Part shown: positions 12,223-26,969 of the stretch, one piece after another
How the letters are laid out: each line of letters begins with the position of its first letter
Position numbering within the stretch: the stretch's first letter is position 1
DNA from: Plantago major
Taxonomy: Eukaryota; Streptophyta; Magnoliopsida; Lamiales; Plantaginaceae
Assembly: GCA_026545765.1 (NCBI GenBank)
Contig: JAIFAC010000121.1
Coordinates: 62,001 to 126,000, forward strand
DNA: 64,000 nt
Direction: 5' to 3'
Position numbers and translations under genes: made by a program
The notes under the pieces: generated by a model
Seen by the model: the letters and a program-made list of their open reading frames with translations, nothing else
What the model was told of the DNA's origin: nothing
Database searches by the model: none

Positions 12223-12637
12223 GTTACCCAGTTCCTAAACAGAATGATGGTGATTAGTACTATGTTGAGGATGGAAGAGTAACCAAAAGGAGAGCCTCTA
12301 ATAACCACAGAAAAGAAAAAGAAAAACACTCCAAAACCAGAGGAGGTTTGGGCAAGTTGCATAAAAGACGAAAACAGATAAAGACTATAGCAGGTAGATT
12401 TATTTTTAAGAACAAAAGGATAAAGTAAAATAGAAACAAATAAGAAACCTACGACAAAGCAAATAGATTTTTCTGGACCACTAATCCTATGTTTAATCTC
12501 ACCATATCTAGAGAAGGAAGGAAATTTATCAGGGAGGGAATAAAGATAAACTTTCAAATAGAAAGGATCCAATCTCCAGCCAGAGGAACAAAGCTCTCAG
12601 TAGAGAGAAAAATTTTAGAGAGAGAAAGCATGGTTTC
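12223..12637 (-). other. LINE 5' untranslated region (copy A)
   Basis: About 415 bp between the 5' TSD and the ORF1 start, with CT-rich runs at the 5' end. The reading frame across 12572-12207 (MDPFYLKVYLYS) has no recognised domain and I treat it as non-coding leader. Plant L1 leaders carry the internal promoter, but no element can be pinned down here. Confidence 0.6.
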
Positions 12638-12744
12638 ATTGCTCCCGTACTGAATATGGTTCTAAGAAAATCTTAAATGACTCCTACTATTTAACACTAG
12701 TTTTTTAGATAGCTTTTCAGCTCCAGTAGCTTCTTTGACCATTG

Positions 12745-13331
12745 ACTAATGAAAATTTCGTTACGTGAACGCGCAACTTCTTTAATCAGCTAGCTGATCG
12801 GCTAGTTTTTCAGCTAGCTGCTTGAGAAGCTAATCATTCTTATCTTTTCATTCCACAAATGTTCATGACCCAAAATTAAATAAAATAGAAAAAAAAATCA
12901 ATCATTATTATAATTGTCTCGTTTTAATTCATCCGCCTTTCATTGAAATGCACACATGTATACTATACATCAATTACCGAATTTTTTTCTTATTAAGTTA
13001 GAATGCTCACGAATATTTCTTTCAACTTCTGATAATTTTTAATGATGTTATTAAAGTGGCGGTGAAAAGTAAATTGAGTATATATTTGAATAAAATGTGA
13101 TGTACTATTATCTAAAAAAATATAGACTAATAATACGATGAGAAAATTTAAAATTAAATAAAAATAAGAGTAATGTCCGTATATATCATTTTACAAAATA
13201 CCAAATAGCTTATGAGCTAATTTGCTAAGCACCTACATTAAAATCATTTAGTTGATCACTACCTAATCGCTTAGGTTATTAGCTACATGATAAACTACCG
13301 CTAGCTTTATAGCTAATTTTACTAAATAGAG
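12745..13331. other. AT-rich flank with AGCT-motif repeats, no gene
   Basis: This stretch has many short inverted AGCT/GCTA words (TCAGCTAGCTG, AGCTAATTTGCTAAG) at both sides of an AT-rich core, from about 12700 to 13320. That is the look of a small non-autonomous DNA transposon with subterminal repeats, but I could not fix termini or a TSD. No coding potential is seen. Copy B keeps only its left edge. Confidence 0.35.
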
Positions 13332-14681
13332 TGATGTGCACTCGAGATTTTGTTTTCCGTTGTAGAACCCAGAATCCCTAAATACAATCAAGATTAAATT
13401 TATAAGTCGAAAGTCCTCAAATCCACAGCTTATAGCGTAAAGTCGACTCGGGATGTCATTCTCCACGGACACTTAGCATAGGAACAAGCAAATAACGCTT
13501 GTAATTGAATGCGTAAAAGTAAGCTTGATCTCAAATGTAATAATTGAATTGCAAGAACTCTAAATTGCTTTGTTGTAAATCAATGATGGAAAGGCATAAA
13601 GGATCCCCAACGTCCCTCGCTATGCTACTCCCAACTACTTAGAATCAAACAACGACTACCCGCCTCACAGTAGTAAAGAAACATGCCAAAAGGATCAAGT
13701 CGTAGTTAATCCGCACACCTTCACTTACCAACAATGTGTTGTGTCACTTAACACACTATCTCATCACGCTTTCGCATAAATCACACAGATAATGTATAAT
13801 TCGCTACCAAGTCGTAGTCGAAGGATTTCCACATAAAGAGTCGACGAATAAAGAACAAACACACGAAACGCTTTTAAAACTAATTCATTAATATATCACG
13901 GTATATAAAGAAGTAGCAAAAGCAGAGATACGGCGGTTCGCCTTTACAAAAGAATGTTAGCTACTCATAGTAATCTAAGAACAAAAATTGAAAATCTAGA
14001 GAAGAAAGGAAGAAGCAGCTGAGTCTCGATGTCTTCGTGGCCGCTTCTGTGGTTTCTCCTCATTGGTGCCTGACGGCCAGGGGTTTTGGGATTTCACTTC
14101 CCCGAGGACTGGTTCTCTCTCAGGAGAGCAGCTTTGTGAGCGGTGTAGAATTATGAGACCCCTGAGGTCTTATTTATAGTGAAAATCTCAAGCTCTGGCC
14201 GCCATTCATCATAAGGAAGGTTTAGAAAGGCGGGCCCTAGCCTGACAGGCCAAGAGAATGGCCCAGGAAGATTCAAGAACCATCACTGCGGTCCCCTGTG
14301 GACCTCCATCATCGATTTTTGTAGATTCGAATCTATTTTCTTCGTTCTTCAATTTCGGCTTCAGAATTTCGCTTTCTTGAAAGTGGTCTTCTACAAAGTT
14401 GTTGCATCTTCAATTATCTTCGCATTGGTTGGTCGCATGATATGTTTTGACTCTTCAAACTTCGTGCAACGACCAATCCGGCGTATTCACTTCTTTATCT
14501 CGATTTCACACAATTATGCCATTTTGGTGCCTGAAATCGTGCAATTACTGAAAAACGCGATCATGACCTACAGAAAACACGCGAAGTTGGTAGTTGACCA
14601 TAAAACGATACAAATATTTCATTTACGGCAAAAAACGAGGGTCTAAAAGCATGCTATATTGCACATTTCATTGTCACATCA
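13332..14681 (-). mobile_element. 3' LTR of a gag-protease Gypsy element
   Basis: A 1,350-bp LTR on the minus strand, beginning TGATGTGACAATG and ending GTGCACATCA, so the termini are TGATGTG/CACATCA. The minus-strand sequence just before it (GGTTTTGGGGTG) is a polypurine tract. A TATA box (CACTATAAATAAGACC) lies at about 14168-14180, roughly 500 bp into the LTR. The flank TAGAG at 13327-13331 is the expected TSD half; its partner was not found. It is probably the 3' LTR of the gag-protease element at 16640-20840. Confidence 0.7.
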
Positions 14682-16639
14682 CACCCCAAAACCAGTTTCT
14701 TGCTCATCATTGAGCAAGGCAATAACGATAATCAAGAAGTGACCATGAAATGAGCAGCAAGAATAAACCACCACATAGACAAGCAACCAGTTTGTAGGGT
14801 TTCAAACTCTACTGACTCGCTTAGTTTCAACTCCAACTTTAGGACTCCACAGCAAACAAGTAACAAGTAAGCATCACTCACTACAGCCAGCGGTTACAAA
14901 TGTAACCCAATGTCCTTATAGGTGTACTTCAGAATCATTACCGCGAGGTAATGTTATGCAATCCTGCTCCCTAAAATCAATGCACAAATCAAAGTAGTAC
15001 TCAGGTTGGCTTGGTAAGTAAAATAGGTAGGATAATATATAGAGGAGTGCAAGGCCAAGTATCATTAAAAGATAACAAGGTAGAATCAAGGGTATTTCAG
15101 GGGGACTTACCCTTTCGACACCGAAGTTCCTTCCTCCGACTTCGCCCTCTTGTCATGATAAATATTCAACTTCTTCTATCATCTTAAATACTCCATAGGT
15201 TGCTTCACACATAGACTACATGCTCCGTTATTTTTCTTTTTCTTTTTGCATACTATTTTTCCAAATGCTTTACTTGACTCAGATGCTTTTTGGCCATCAT
15301 TGGGCCTTTTTAGTCTCTACATTTTTTGGTAGTGTATGTTTTACCGAATTCCGTACTTTTGTGCGTGCTGGTTTGGTATACATACCATCAATCCTCACGG
15401 ACATGTAGCTTTTTAGGGCCACGCCGGTATGTGGGTAGTATCTGTAACATGCCCAACACAAAAACGGTGATCACAAGGACCACAGATCCACTCCGAGACT
15501 TTTGTACCTTTGCTTTTTTCGGTACTTTCTTTTCTATTTTTTCTAGAGCAAGAGCTAGTGATTTTTAGCACCGATAATATAACAGTAGGGCCAACAGGGT
15601 TACCTTCAATGACTTTCATCTTCCACTTCTCCCCCAAACCAATTTCTCGAACAAGGGTTAGGGTTTTCTTCTATACTTTCCCCCAAACCAATTCTCGATT
15701 ATGATCAAAACATGATTGTCCTCCATTCTTTGGAACTCGTAGCTTTGTTTCTTCGTTCAAGCTCAAGGTAGGTTGTCACACCGCTTAAGTAAAGCATGTA
15801 TATGATATATGGTGGAGTTTCATAAGGGCTTAAAAAGCTTTGAGTGGGGTTAGTGAAATGTATAGAAAAGGATTCAGAAAGGCGAGTACTACTAATCATA
15901 TTCATGCTGCTGACAAATAAAGACTCCACGGTAGCAGTGTTCACACGGTTGCACACAGGACTTCAATTAGAGTAGTAAGTAAACTCACTCATCAAGGTAG
16001 CATGGGCCGGATTCGGTCAGAGCAAATATTCAGCAAGTAGCAAAGCAAGAAAACAAATCCACAGCTCCTCATCTTAGTTATGGCTCACACTCGGTACTCT
16101 CCCATAGATCAAAACATTTTTCAACAAGTAAAAGACCTTAGACGTAACAGATAATCATAAATTAAAATACAAACTACTAAGTGCGAGTATTTTAAAAGCT
16201 TCTACAGACCAATTAAGTTAGCAGGCAGTAGTCAAATCAAATTCATCCCCCAAACCTAGCAGAGAGCAGATAGGAAACTAGGAAAGTAAAGAAGAAAAAG
16301 GACAGATACTCCCCTCTAGGTGTTGTGCTTCCATGCTTGTTTATTTAATTCCTCCTCCGCATATCATCTTGGTCTCCCAAATTGCATCGCTTCACAAGCT
16401 CCACAAAGAGTTTATTCATCTTGATGGGTATCCTCCTTCGCTCTTCCATAGTACCTGGGCTCAAAAGTGTGTGAGATAGCATGTTTGGAGTGAACTCAGG
16501 ACTATGGCTTACATGCAAATCTCATGGGGTCTTCCTCCCCCAAACCAGATGTTTGGTATAGAAATCGAAAATGAAAAGTAAAAAGTGCAAATGCAAGTGC
16601 GTAAAATAAACATGACCACGGGTTGCCTCCCAAGAAGCG
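14682..16639 (-). other. Non-coding internal region between protease and 3' LTR
   Basis: Two kilobases without credible coding potential. A normal Gypsy element would have reverse transcriptase, RNase H and integrase here; none is visible in any frame. The part from 16481 rightward is shared with the second copy at 22142 onward, so it belongs to the element rather than to a later insertion. Confidence 0.55.
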
Positions 16640-17430
16640 CTTGTTTTAGGTCTTATCATGTTCAAAGATGACTTAGCTGTCGAGGTTTGGACCCTCGAAC
16701 TTGTTGGAGCACTTTTTCAACCATTCGTTCGTTGCGTAGTTCGTATCTCCATCCCAATGCCTCATCACTTCTTCTTTGAAGTCTCCCCCTACTGGATCCA
16801 TCCCGAATTGAACATATGTGAAGTATGTTCCTTGCTTCGCTCGTCCTTGATCACATACACGAAGAAAAGTTGCTCCAATTCTTCATAATGCTCATAGTCA
16901 AAATCCACTATGTCTTCTTCCACCAGATCTAGCATTATATACCCAAATTCCTCTTCATCTCCTAAATGAAAATCACCAACGCTCTCCCAACAACCTCTTT
17001 CAACTCTCTTTCCTTCCTCTAGGAGTTCACCCTTAGAATTGAAACGCTTCTTCTGCCCTTCCATGATTAATGAATAGGTTTTCTCCCCTGTGTCAAATAC
17101 AGCTTCCATCTGATGTAGGGGTGGTCGCCCAATAAGTGTTTTAGACCTTATCACGCTTCCTTCCCTATCCATCACAAGGAAGTCTAGCCTCGACCTTATA
17201 CCTCCAATCTCCACTGGTAAACCTCTGATTTCCCCAGCACATTTCTTTGTTGAAATTGTCGGCTAGCTGGATGCTAGTTCCGCATGGTTCTATTTCATCT
17301 TCAATCCCTATCTCCTTCGCCTTAGACAATGACATAAGATTTACCTGGCTCCAAGGTCTATCATGCAATTTACCTTCTTTCCCTTCACTCCAATCGTCAT
17401 GCTGAACTATCCCGGATCTCCTATTCCTCT

Positions 17431-19265
<1,835 letters not shown>

Positions 19266-20789
19266 CCTCTCCTCATGATATGTGATCCTTCTCTCCATGC
19301 TACTCCGACGTAGGCCTTCTTCCGGTTAAAGAATTCCCTTACAGCTGCCATGTAGTCAGGTGGGTATAGAGTAAACAGGTCTTGCATTGGCACTGGAATT
19401 GATTAGCTCTCCAGGTTTCCTTTAGTCTTCTTCTTAGCAGCCTTCTTGATGTAGTTTGCAATTCTTCCTGGGAAACGTAGTTCCTTCAAATCTACTAACT
19501 TACTAGTCACAGACCTAACAAATCCCTTCTCGAGCCAATATTTATAATCACGTCCCCTTATGTAGTCTTCTTTTGCTTTATTCTTCTCTTCCTCCTCATT
19601 CGAACCTTTGACTTCTACTACTTCCTTATTCTTCTTCTTCCCCTTAGCATTTCCTTTGCTTCTTGGCACAGAATCTGGTGATGTTATCCCACTCCCAGTG
19701 GTTATCGATCCTATGTATTCCATACGCTGTCTTTACTTCTTCTACCTTGTTATCCATATCACTTACTACGATCTTCATCGCCAACATTTCCTCTTCCACC
19801 CTTCAAACTTCACTTAGTTTCTTCAAATTTCTTGTCGACCGCCACGAACTGCTCGTGAAGGAAATTCACTAGAGCTCGAGTATCACCGCTTTTATCCAAA
19901 TTTCTTTCAACACTACTTTTCCTCTCCGTTGTGATGTTCCATGAGGTTTTGATCTCCTCTTCTAACCCCTTTTCGCGCTTATTACGCTGCCACCAATTGC
20001 TCATCACGATCTTGGAAACTTCATTCTTCCCTTCGATGCTCACCAATAGGTTTCCTTCCGCACTTCGCTTACTTCCTTTGATATGCTTCTCTTGTCCAAG
20101 TACTAAGGAGTTCCTACGCCTGTCCCATATCTCATCAGGCTTCTTCCTCAATTATGCGCTATTGTCCTTACTTCTTCTATTGCCTCTATCTTGTTGAAGA
20201 TCTCATTCTCCTTTAGTCGCTTTTTGTACATTGAATTCTCAAAGAACACTTGTGCAATCTTCCAGTACTTGCTTAGCAGAACTCCCCATAAATGATCCCT
20301 TCAGAGCTATGTCTATAAGGTCTCTAAACTCCTCTCTAACTCCTAAGTAGAAATACTCACAGAGCTTTCGTGAAGTAAACTGATGTTAGGGCTTGTATCG
20401 ATCTCCTCAAACCTTTCCCATGCATCATGAAAAGCTTCCTTCGCTTCGAGTGAAGTCGATATCATCCTCCTTTCTCTCATAACCCCGCAAGCACTAGAAA
20501 CTTCTTCAAGAGCATACCTCCTCTTCCCATTCCCATTCACCGACTTCTTCTTTGATTCAATCTATCCATCTTTTGTCGCTCCCTCCAAGATTTTGATGAA
20601 GAACCGCACTTCCGCCACCATCTGCTAATCCTTCACGTAAACTCGCCGACAATAGAATTGAATGCATTCATGAACTTGCATTCATTCTCTCCTTCTCTTC
20701 CTCCGAACTTTGGTAATGCGTTAATCAGAGTTAGATCAAACCCGTACTCCCTTACATGCTGCTGGATTCGAATTCCACTCCTTCTTGGT

Positions 20790-22141
20790 TCATGTAATGG
20801 AATTTCCACCGACAGTCTGGGAGCTGGAGGCGGAGACACATAGCATATTTATGGAGGACAATCAGAGGACAGGTTGGCAAAGGTTTGTTCTGAGCGAGTG
20901 CGAACAAGTTCGACAGAATTTACTGGCATTGGAAGCTCTATGCCAAGTGATATCGTTATGGATGGGTCGGGAGATTAGTTACCCACTCATGCCATACACC
21001 CTCAACATGTCAACAATGAAGATCGTTTCCTGGAATTGTCAAGGAGTTGGTAATGAAAGTTTTCGTAGAAACTTTCGAGAGTTAGTCAGATCACATAATC
21101 CTTCGGTGGTCTTTTTATTGGAAACTCGTGTATCTCAAGACATCACAGATGAAATTGCTCGCCTTGTGGTACTCAGATTATCAAATTGCACCTACGGAAG
21201 GAATGGCTGGTGGTGTCTGGATGTTATGGAACCAATCAGATAATGATGTAGAGATAATTGAGATTGAGGATCAAGGTATACTTGTTTTTTTACGTCCTCG
21301 TCATCAGGAACCATGGATGATTTCAGGTATCTATGCAAAACCATATCACCAAGATAAAGTTTGTATCTTCAATAGCCTTGAGAATATTTCTATGACCAGA
21401 AATCTCCCCTGGCTGGTCACCGGCGATTTTAATGAAATTGGTTTTTCACGTGAGAAACAAGGTGGGCGAGTGGCATCGGTAAGTCGCCTATTGTTCTTTC
21501 AAAGATGCATGGCAGCGTGTAATCTCCAAGATCTCGGATTCCATGGTCCCAACTTCACTTGGACAAACAAATAAGAGAATGGAAGCATAATAAAGGAAAG
21601 GATTGATTGAGCCTTAGCAAATGAACAGTGGGTTCAGAGCTTCCCAGACAATGCTGTCCTACACCTGCCTTGCACTCATTCAGATCACCATCCAATTCTA
21701 ACAACTTGCTATGGAGTTGATTTACCATTTGAAAATCGTCCTTTCCGCTTTGAGGCAATGTGGTTCCCTCATCCTGAGTGTGAGCTAATTCTACGGAACA
21801 TTTGGAATACTAGCATAGACATTGTTCAGGCAATCTCAAAAGTACTAGATACGATTCTCCCATGGAATGCGAAGGTATTTGGTAATATTTTTCATAAAGA
21901 AACAGTACTAGCGACTCAGTGTACCTGTAAGGCCTTGTCGGAAAAATTTAATGACTTCCTCCATAATTTGGAGTTTCAACTCATCCAAGAGTATAACCAA
22001 ATCCTCCAACAAGAAGAATTATTCTGGTACCAAAAGTCAACGGGTTCTTTCACAAGTCTGCTGTAAGTCGACGAAGAAGAAACAAGATTCTCATGCTTGA
22101 GATTGAAGGTGAATGGGTCAAATATGATGCTATTTTAAAAT
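20790..22141 (+). pseudogene. Second LINE fragment: ORF2 endonuclease domain
   Basis: Plus-strand 5' part of an L1-type ORF2 from a family different from the 6 kb LINE. The endonuclease opens MKIVSWNCQGVGN at about 21016, then FLLETRVS, a frameshift near 21160, GMAGGVWMLWN, ISGIYAKPYHQ, LVTGDFNEIGF, GPNFTWTNK and a stop at 21572. Beyond it come HSDHHPI (the catalytic SDHHP motif) and the linker toward reverse transcriptase (FHKSAVSRRRRNKIL). The N-terminal segment 20790-21010 is probably upstream ORF1/spacer. It stops abruptly at 22141 where gag-protease copy 2 begins, so reverse transcriptase is missing. Confidence 0.82.
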
Positions 22142-24151
22142 AGCATGTTTGGAGTGAACTCAGGACTATGGCTTCCATGCAATCTCATGGGTCTTCCTCC
22201 CCAAACCCGATGTTTCGTATAGAAATCGAAAATGAAAAGTAAAAGTGCAAATGCAAGTGCGTAAAATAAACATGACCATGGTTTGCCTCCAAAGAAGCAC
22301 TTGTTTTAGGTCTTATAGCTCAACCCCTGCTCAAAGATGACTTAGTCACGAGGTTAGGACCTCGAACTTGTTGGAGCACTTTTTCAACCATTCGCTCGCT
22401 ATGTAGTTCAGATTCCATCCCAACGCCTCATCACTTCTTCATTGAAATCTTCCACTGGATCCATCCCAAATCGGAACATATGTGAAGTATGTTCCTTGCT
22501 TCGCTCGTCCTTGATCACATCCACGAAGAAAAGTTGCTCCAATTCTTCATAATGCTCATAGTCAAAGTCCACTATGTCTTCTTCCACCAGATCTGGCATT
22601 ATATACCCAAATTCCTCTTCATCTCCTAAATGAAAATCATCGCTCTCCCAACAACCTCTTTCAGCTCTCTTTCCTTCCTCTAGGAGTTCACCCTTAGAAT
22701 TTAAACACTTCTTCTGCCCTTCCATGATTAATGAATAGGTCTTCTCCCCCGTGTCAAATACGTCTGCCATCTGATGTAGGGTTGGTCGCCCAATAAGTGT
22801 TTTAGACCTTATCACGCTTCCTTCCATATCCATCACAAGGAAGTCTAGCCTTGACCTTATGCCTCCGATCTCCACAGGTAAACCTCTGATTTCCCCAGCA
22901 CATTTCTTTGTCAAAATTGTCGGCCAGCTGGACGCTAGTTCCGCATGGTTCTATTTCGTCTTCAATCCCTAGCTCCTTCGCCTTAGCCAATGACATAAGA
23001 TTTACGTTGGCTCCAAGGTCTATCATGAAATTTACCTTCTTGCCCTTCACTCCAATCGTCATGCTGAACTGTCCCGGATCTCCTATTCCTCTCCTCATGA
23101 TATTTGATCCTTCTTTCCATGCTACTCCGACGTAGGCCTTCTTCCGGTTAAAGAATCCCTTATAGCTGCCATGTAGTCAGGTGGGTATAGAGTAAACAGG
23201 TCTTGCATTGGCACTGGAATTGATTAGCTCTCCAGGTTTCCTTTAGCCTTCTTCTTAGCAGCCTTCTTGATGTCGTTTGCAATTCTTCCAGGGAAAGGTA
23301 GATCCTTCAAATCTACTAACTTACTAGTCACGGACCTAACAAATCCTTCTCGAGCCAATATTTATAATCACGCCCCTTATGCGCCTTTCTTTGCTTTATT
23401 CCTTCTCTTCCTCCTCATTCAACCATTGACTTCAACTACTTCCTTATTCTTCTTCTTCCCTTAGTGTTTCCTTTCGCTTCGCACGTAATCCGTGATGTTA
23501 TCCCACTCCCAATGGTTATCAATCCAATGTATTCCATACGCTGTCTTTACTTCTTCTACCTTGTTATCCATATCTCTTACTACGATCTTCATCGCTAACA
23601 TTTCCTCTTCCACCCTTCAAACTTCTCACTTAGTTTCTTCAAATTTCTTTGTCGACCGGGCCACGAACCGCTCGTGAAGGAAATTCACTAGAGCTCGAGT
23701 ATCACCGCTTCCTTTATCCAAATTTCTTCCAACACTACTTTTCCTCTCTAGTTGAGATGTTCCGTGAGGGTTTTGATCTCCTCTTCTAACTCCCTTTTGG
23801 TAGTTATTACGTTGTCGATTTAATTGCTCACCGATCTTGGAAACTTCATTCTTCCTTCGATGCTCAAATTCAATAGTTTCCTTCCGCACTTCGCTTACTT
23901 CCTTTGATATGCTTCTCTTGTCCAAGTACTCAGAGTTCCTACGCTCTGTCCCATAGCCCATTGCGCTTCTTCCTCAATTGCGGCTATTGTCCTTACTTCT
24001 TCTATTGCCTCCATCTTGTTAAAGATCTCATTCTCCTTCAACTGCTCACTCATGTACCTTGAATTCTCAGCAACACTTGCGCAAGCTTCCAGTACTTGCT
24101 TAGCAGAACTCCCCATAAATGATCCCTTCAGAGCTACGTCTGTAAGGTCTC
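22142..24151 (-). pseudogene. Gypsy gag-protease region, copy 2
   Basis: The same family as 16481-20340, uninterrupted at the place where copy 1 carries the solo LTR. The protease is better preserved: NFMIDLGANVNLMSLAKAKE has the DLGA form of the active site, followed by DFLVMDMEGSV and IGRPTLHQM. The upstream part (24150-23200) covers gag C-terminal sequence (LKGSFMGSSAKQVLEACAS). Homology to copy 1 stops at AAGGTCT (24151) on one side and TAGCATGTTTGG (22142) on the other, both abrupt, so it is a truncated copy. Frameshifts are frequent. Confidence 0.72.
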
Positions 24152-24993
24152 CCCATAAAAAATTACAAAACAATTATAATCAGGGTAAATTTAAGTTTGA
24201 TGCCAAGTTAATGCGTATTTGGTTCTTTTACCTTTACAATTGAAATCTAATTTTGGTCACATAATTCTACCAATGATATTCAACCATTGTAACTATTTAT
24301 AAATGTGACTAATCAAATCTTCTAAATCCCATAATTCCATTAAAATCGCCACCCACATACTAAATTTAGGCACATATAGTGAATTTACATAATGCATATA
24401 AGAATGGTATTAAAAAAAAAATTGTTGAATATATACACACTCAAATCGATGATCACCAAACTCCTATATATAAAATGGGTTTCGATGTTTCAAATACTTG
24501 AGGTAATTATGATGCCCACCTTCTGTATGCTTCCCAATTTGTTGAGGCATGACAAATTTTTCTTTTTTACATTTAAAGGTATTTATGAAATCCAATTAAG
24601 GTTATATATTTGGTAGTATATGATTCCAAATTGTTAGTTTTAAATTTAATATTGTGAAATGAATCCAATCATTTTATCGGACTCAAGTAATTAATATTAC
24701 ATTGTTCAATGAAGCTTAATTATATTTTATACCTTCAGATTTGCATGATTTACCGTTGAATATGCATTTTTCTTAATGGGCATGAATCCAGTAGGAGGAC
24801 CTTTGGATCTATTCTTGACATAGTCCCTTCAACCCGATCTTCTAAAATGTTCTATGAATCGTATTAGACGTGTTTTTCAGTTCTAGAAGATAGAAGAGAC
24901 ACACGTGAGTTAATTGGTGGTGTGTTGATCTTTACATGTTTATCAACAACATTTTACATATAAAGACCTCGATTTCCTTTTCTTTATGTATAA
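24152..24993. other. AT-rich interval, nothing recognised
   Basis: About 840 bp of AT-rich sequence between the truncated gag-protease copy and the Tat LTR. I find no coding similarity, inverted termini or tandem structure. The last five bases TATAA (24989-24993) are the expected TSD half of the next element. Confidence 0.5.
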
Positions 24994-25917
24994 TGTTGGG
25001 GGTCTAACTCCACAATCACTTAGATTTATTTAACTCTTCCAAATGGTGCCAAGATGAGAGGCTCCTTGCTAGGTGAGGATCGAAGCGTAAGAACCAGCTG
25101 CCAACTACTCCGGTAAGGACCTGCACACTTGAGTGGGATTAGTGCCCATTTGCTAAGTGTCAAACCGGATGAGACTTTACTCGAGAGTGATCATGATCGA
25201 CTCTGTATAGTGCTCGTGATGTGATTAGCGAGAAGACTTGTTCGAAGTGACTTACTTGGTCCCCTTGCTTATTGGGATATGTGCCCTATTTATAGGCTAC
25301 CATTGAGATGGAAGGCCTTCCTAGGATCGCGCCATGTGTACGGCTAGGATTGAGCCACCAATGCTAAGATGAGGCCCATAGCCCAATAATGAAGCTTTTA
25401 GCCCATGCCATCATGGGCTTTAGGTAATTTGGTCATTATTGGGAGAGTTCTTGAGGATGTGATGAGTCCGCCGAGATCTCGTGTTCGAGGGGTCGGTCCG
25501 ATGTCCGATCCGGACAAGACTGTTGTCACCGAGGAAGTTCCTCCGTCATTCAACTCTTCCGATTCGAGCTCAAATGTTCGACATCTCATTCTTTGGTGCT
25601 CACTTGCTTGGTAGCCTATGAGATGGTCATGTTGATCCAAGTTAACATCCAGACGGAGTCTTTGGGTCGGAGAGGGTGCCGACTTAGCATTATGCTCCTT
25701 TCCTGTGGAGGCTCGACCACGGTGGGTCGGATCTAGGGTTCGGTCGGCCTTGGTGTCCTAATCCTTTGTCCCTTTCTTTCAGGTGGGTCGGACCATAGGT
25801 GGTCTGCCTGATCGACCAATGGCTCGGACCTAAGTGCCTCGGATCCATCGATGACTGGGATGCCTTAGGATTCGCCTCCAGGTCCTTTATGACAGATTGA
25901 CATATTTCGTATCAACA
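24994..25917 (-). mobile_element. 3' LTR of Tat-type Ty3/Gypsy element 2
   Basis: A 924-bp LTR on the minus strand: it starts TGTTGATACG (at 25917) and ends CCCCCAACA (at 24994). A TATA box CCTATAAATAGGGC lies at 25286-25297, about 620 bp into the LTR. Adjacent on the high-coordinate side the minus strand reads GGAAACTAGGGGACATA, the polypurine tract (25918-25935). The termini and tract match those of element 1. Confidence 0.78.
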
Positions 25918-26536
25918 TATGTCCCCTAGTTTCCAAGTATCTTAGTAGAAGATAGTTGTGGAACTATTGTTTTGGGAAGTCGCTTTGAGGAAAAGAACTG
26001 CTCTCCATTCAATCCGCTTCGATCCTGCTGAAAAAGGTGTACATTCAGATTGTAGGCCATCGACTTAGTCTCTTTTTCTTTTTTTCTAAAACATCGCTAC
26101 ATCCGAGGGAGAAGGTTCAAGAGCAACGAAGTGAAGAAAAAGAAAAAGGGTATTTGTAATGGAGACTAAGTTTAGGTCTCAACATCGGTAGTGTACCTTT
26201 GATGAGCTACGTATGGCGAGTAGGTGTGTCCCGTCCAACCAGCCTGTGGTCATGGAAGGTCCAAAGGGTAATCGCTCGAATATACGAGGTTCCTTGTGTG
26301 GACAAGTTATGCTGGGCTGATAAGCCGCTGGGCGTCCGAAAAGATGATACTCCGGAGCTCTCGTGTTGTCTGACGCCCGAGAGAGGGAGAGTTGTTGTAT
26401 TCATCTATCCAAGAGGTAAATTTGTTGTACCCATTCGTCATTTCACTTGGTATAATTGTACTATACCGTTGGATGGTTCTTGATCGACGGTGGAGATTAA
26501 ATCCAAAAATCGCGACGGTTGAGTTCCTGATATGGC

Positions 26537-26548
26537 CTCTATAAGTAG
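26537..26548 (+). promoter_or_regulatory. Internal TATA box for antisense ORF 2
   Basis: CTCTATAAGTAG on the plus strand, opposite to the element direction. It is followed after about 165 bp by the leader-intron donor, mirroring the arrangement in element 1. Confidence 0.55.
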
Positions 26549-26705
26549 AGTGGTCACGCTTCATTTCTCATCGCTTAGAGAGAGAATTTTTGCATTCCGA
26601 GTACATCCGAAGCAACTACCAACAATCCGAAGTGAGCAAGGAGCGGTTCGAAGCGCGTGATCTTGTGCAGAGTCAAGTCACTTCTTTCCAATCATCCGAG
26701 TCCAA

Positions 26706-26968
26706 GTAAGTTTACTTGTCTCGTCTTATGATTAAATCATCTATGTTGTCTTTCATCTTCAAGTTACTCGGATGTATGCTTATGATGTGTAGTATAGTTG
26801 ATAACCAATACGCATTGATATTGACTAACACCGAATAAGTGTAGTATCGACCAACTAACTGCGCCGAGTAAGTCGCTAGTTTTGGTTTTAAGTTGGCCAC
26901 TTTAATATACATAAACGACCTCCTGACCGCCATCTTAGAGCTTACGATATTGCTTTTCCTTTCCCTAG
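26706..26968 (+). other. 5' UTR intron of antisense ORF 2
   Basis: Donor TCCAA|GTAAGTTTAC at 26706 and acceptor TTTCCCTAG ending at 26968, with ATG starting two bases later at 26970. About 263 bp. The splice junctions and the ATG context (CTAGGATGTCCG) match element 1 closely although the rest has diverged. Confidence 0.6.
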
Positions 26969-26969
26969 G

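Larger units (their letters stand above)
6630..12637 (-). mobile_element. Full-length L1-type LINE, copy A (6.0 kb)
   Basis: A complete non-LTR retrotransposon on the minus strand bounded by 17-bp TSDs. Order in its own direction: 5' UTR with CTCTCTC-rich start (12637 to 12223), ORF1 with nucleic-acid-binding domains, short spacer, ORF2 (endonuclease, reverse transcriptase, zf-RVT, RNase H-like), short 3' UTR and a run of A (T on the plus strand, 6631-6638). The same insertion with the same TSDs is in copy B, so it predates the duplication. Both ORFs carry stops and frameshifts, so it is not autonomous as read. Confidence 0.92.
4546..12744. repeat. Large duplication, copy A
   Basis: This 8.2 kb block matches 50669-58802 in the same orientation and order: MLP-like exon 2, tandem MITEs, MLP-like exon 1, LINE with identical TSDs, and the left part of an AGCT-rich element. 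Homology begins at AGTACTATTAG and ends at CTTTGACCATTG in both. Copy A is preceded by the Tat LTR, copy B by unrelated AT-rich DNA. After the right border copy A continues into its own flank, while copy B jumps to the block shared with 48189. Differences are mostly small indels, so the duplication looks recent. Confidence 0.95.

Noticed and set aside
12207..12572. 121-codon ORF upstream of LINE ORF1
   Set aside because: It lies in the LINE 5' UTR, is hydrophobic/low complexity and matches no known LINE ORF; the frame is also present in copy B only because the sequence is nearly identical.
14377..15704. Plus-strand ORFs of 60-90 codons between protease and LTR
   Set aside because: No recognisable domain, no conservation with the second gag-protease copy, and the region reads as non-coding internal DNA.
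24152..24993. Possible host gene in the gap between repeats
   Set aside because: Only short AT-rich frames without similarity or splice structure.
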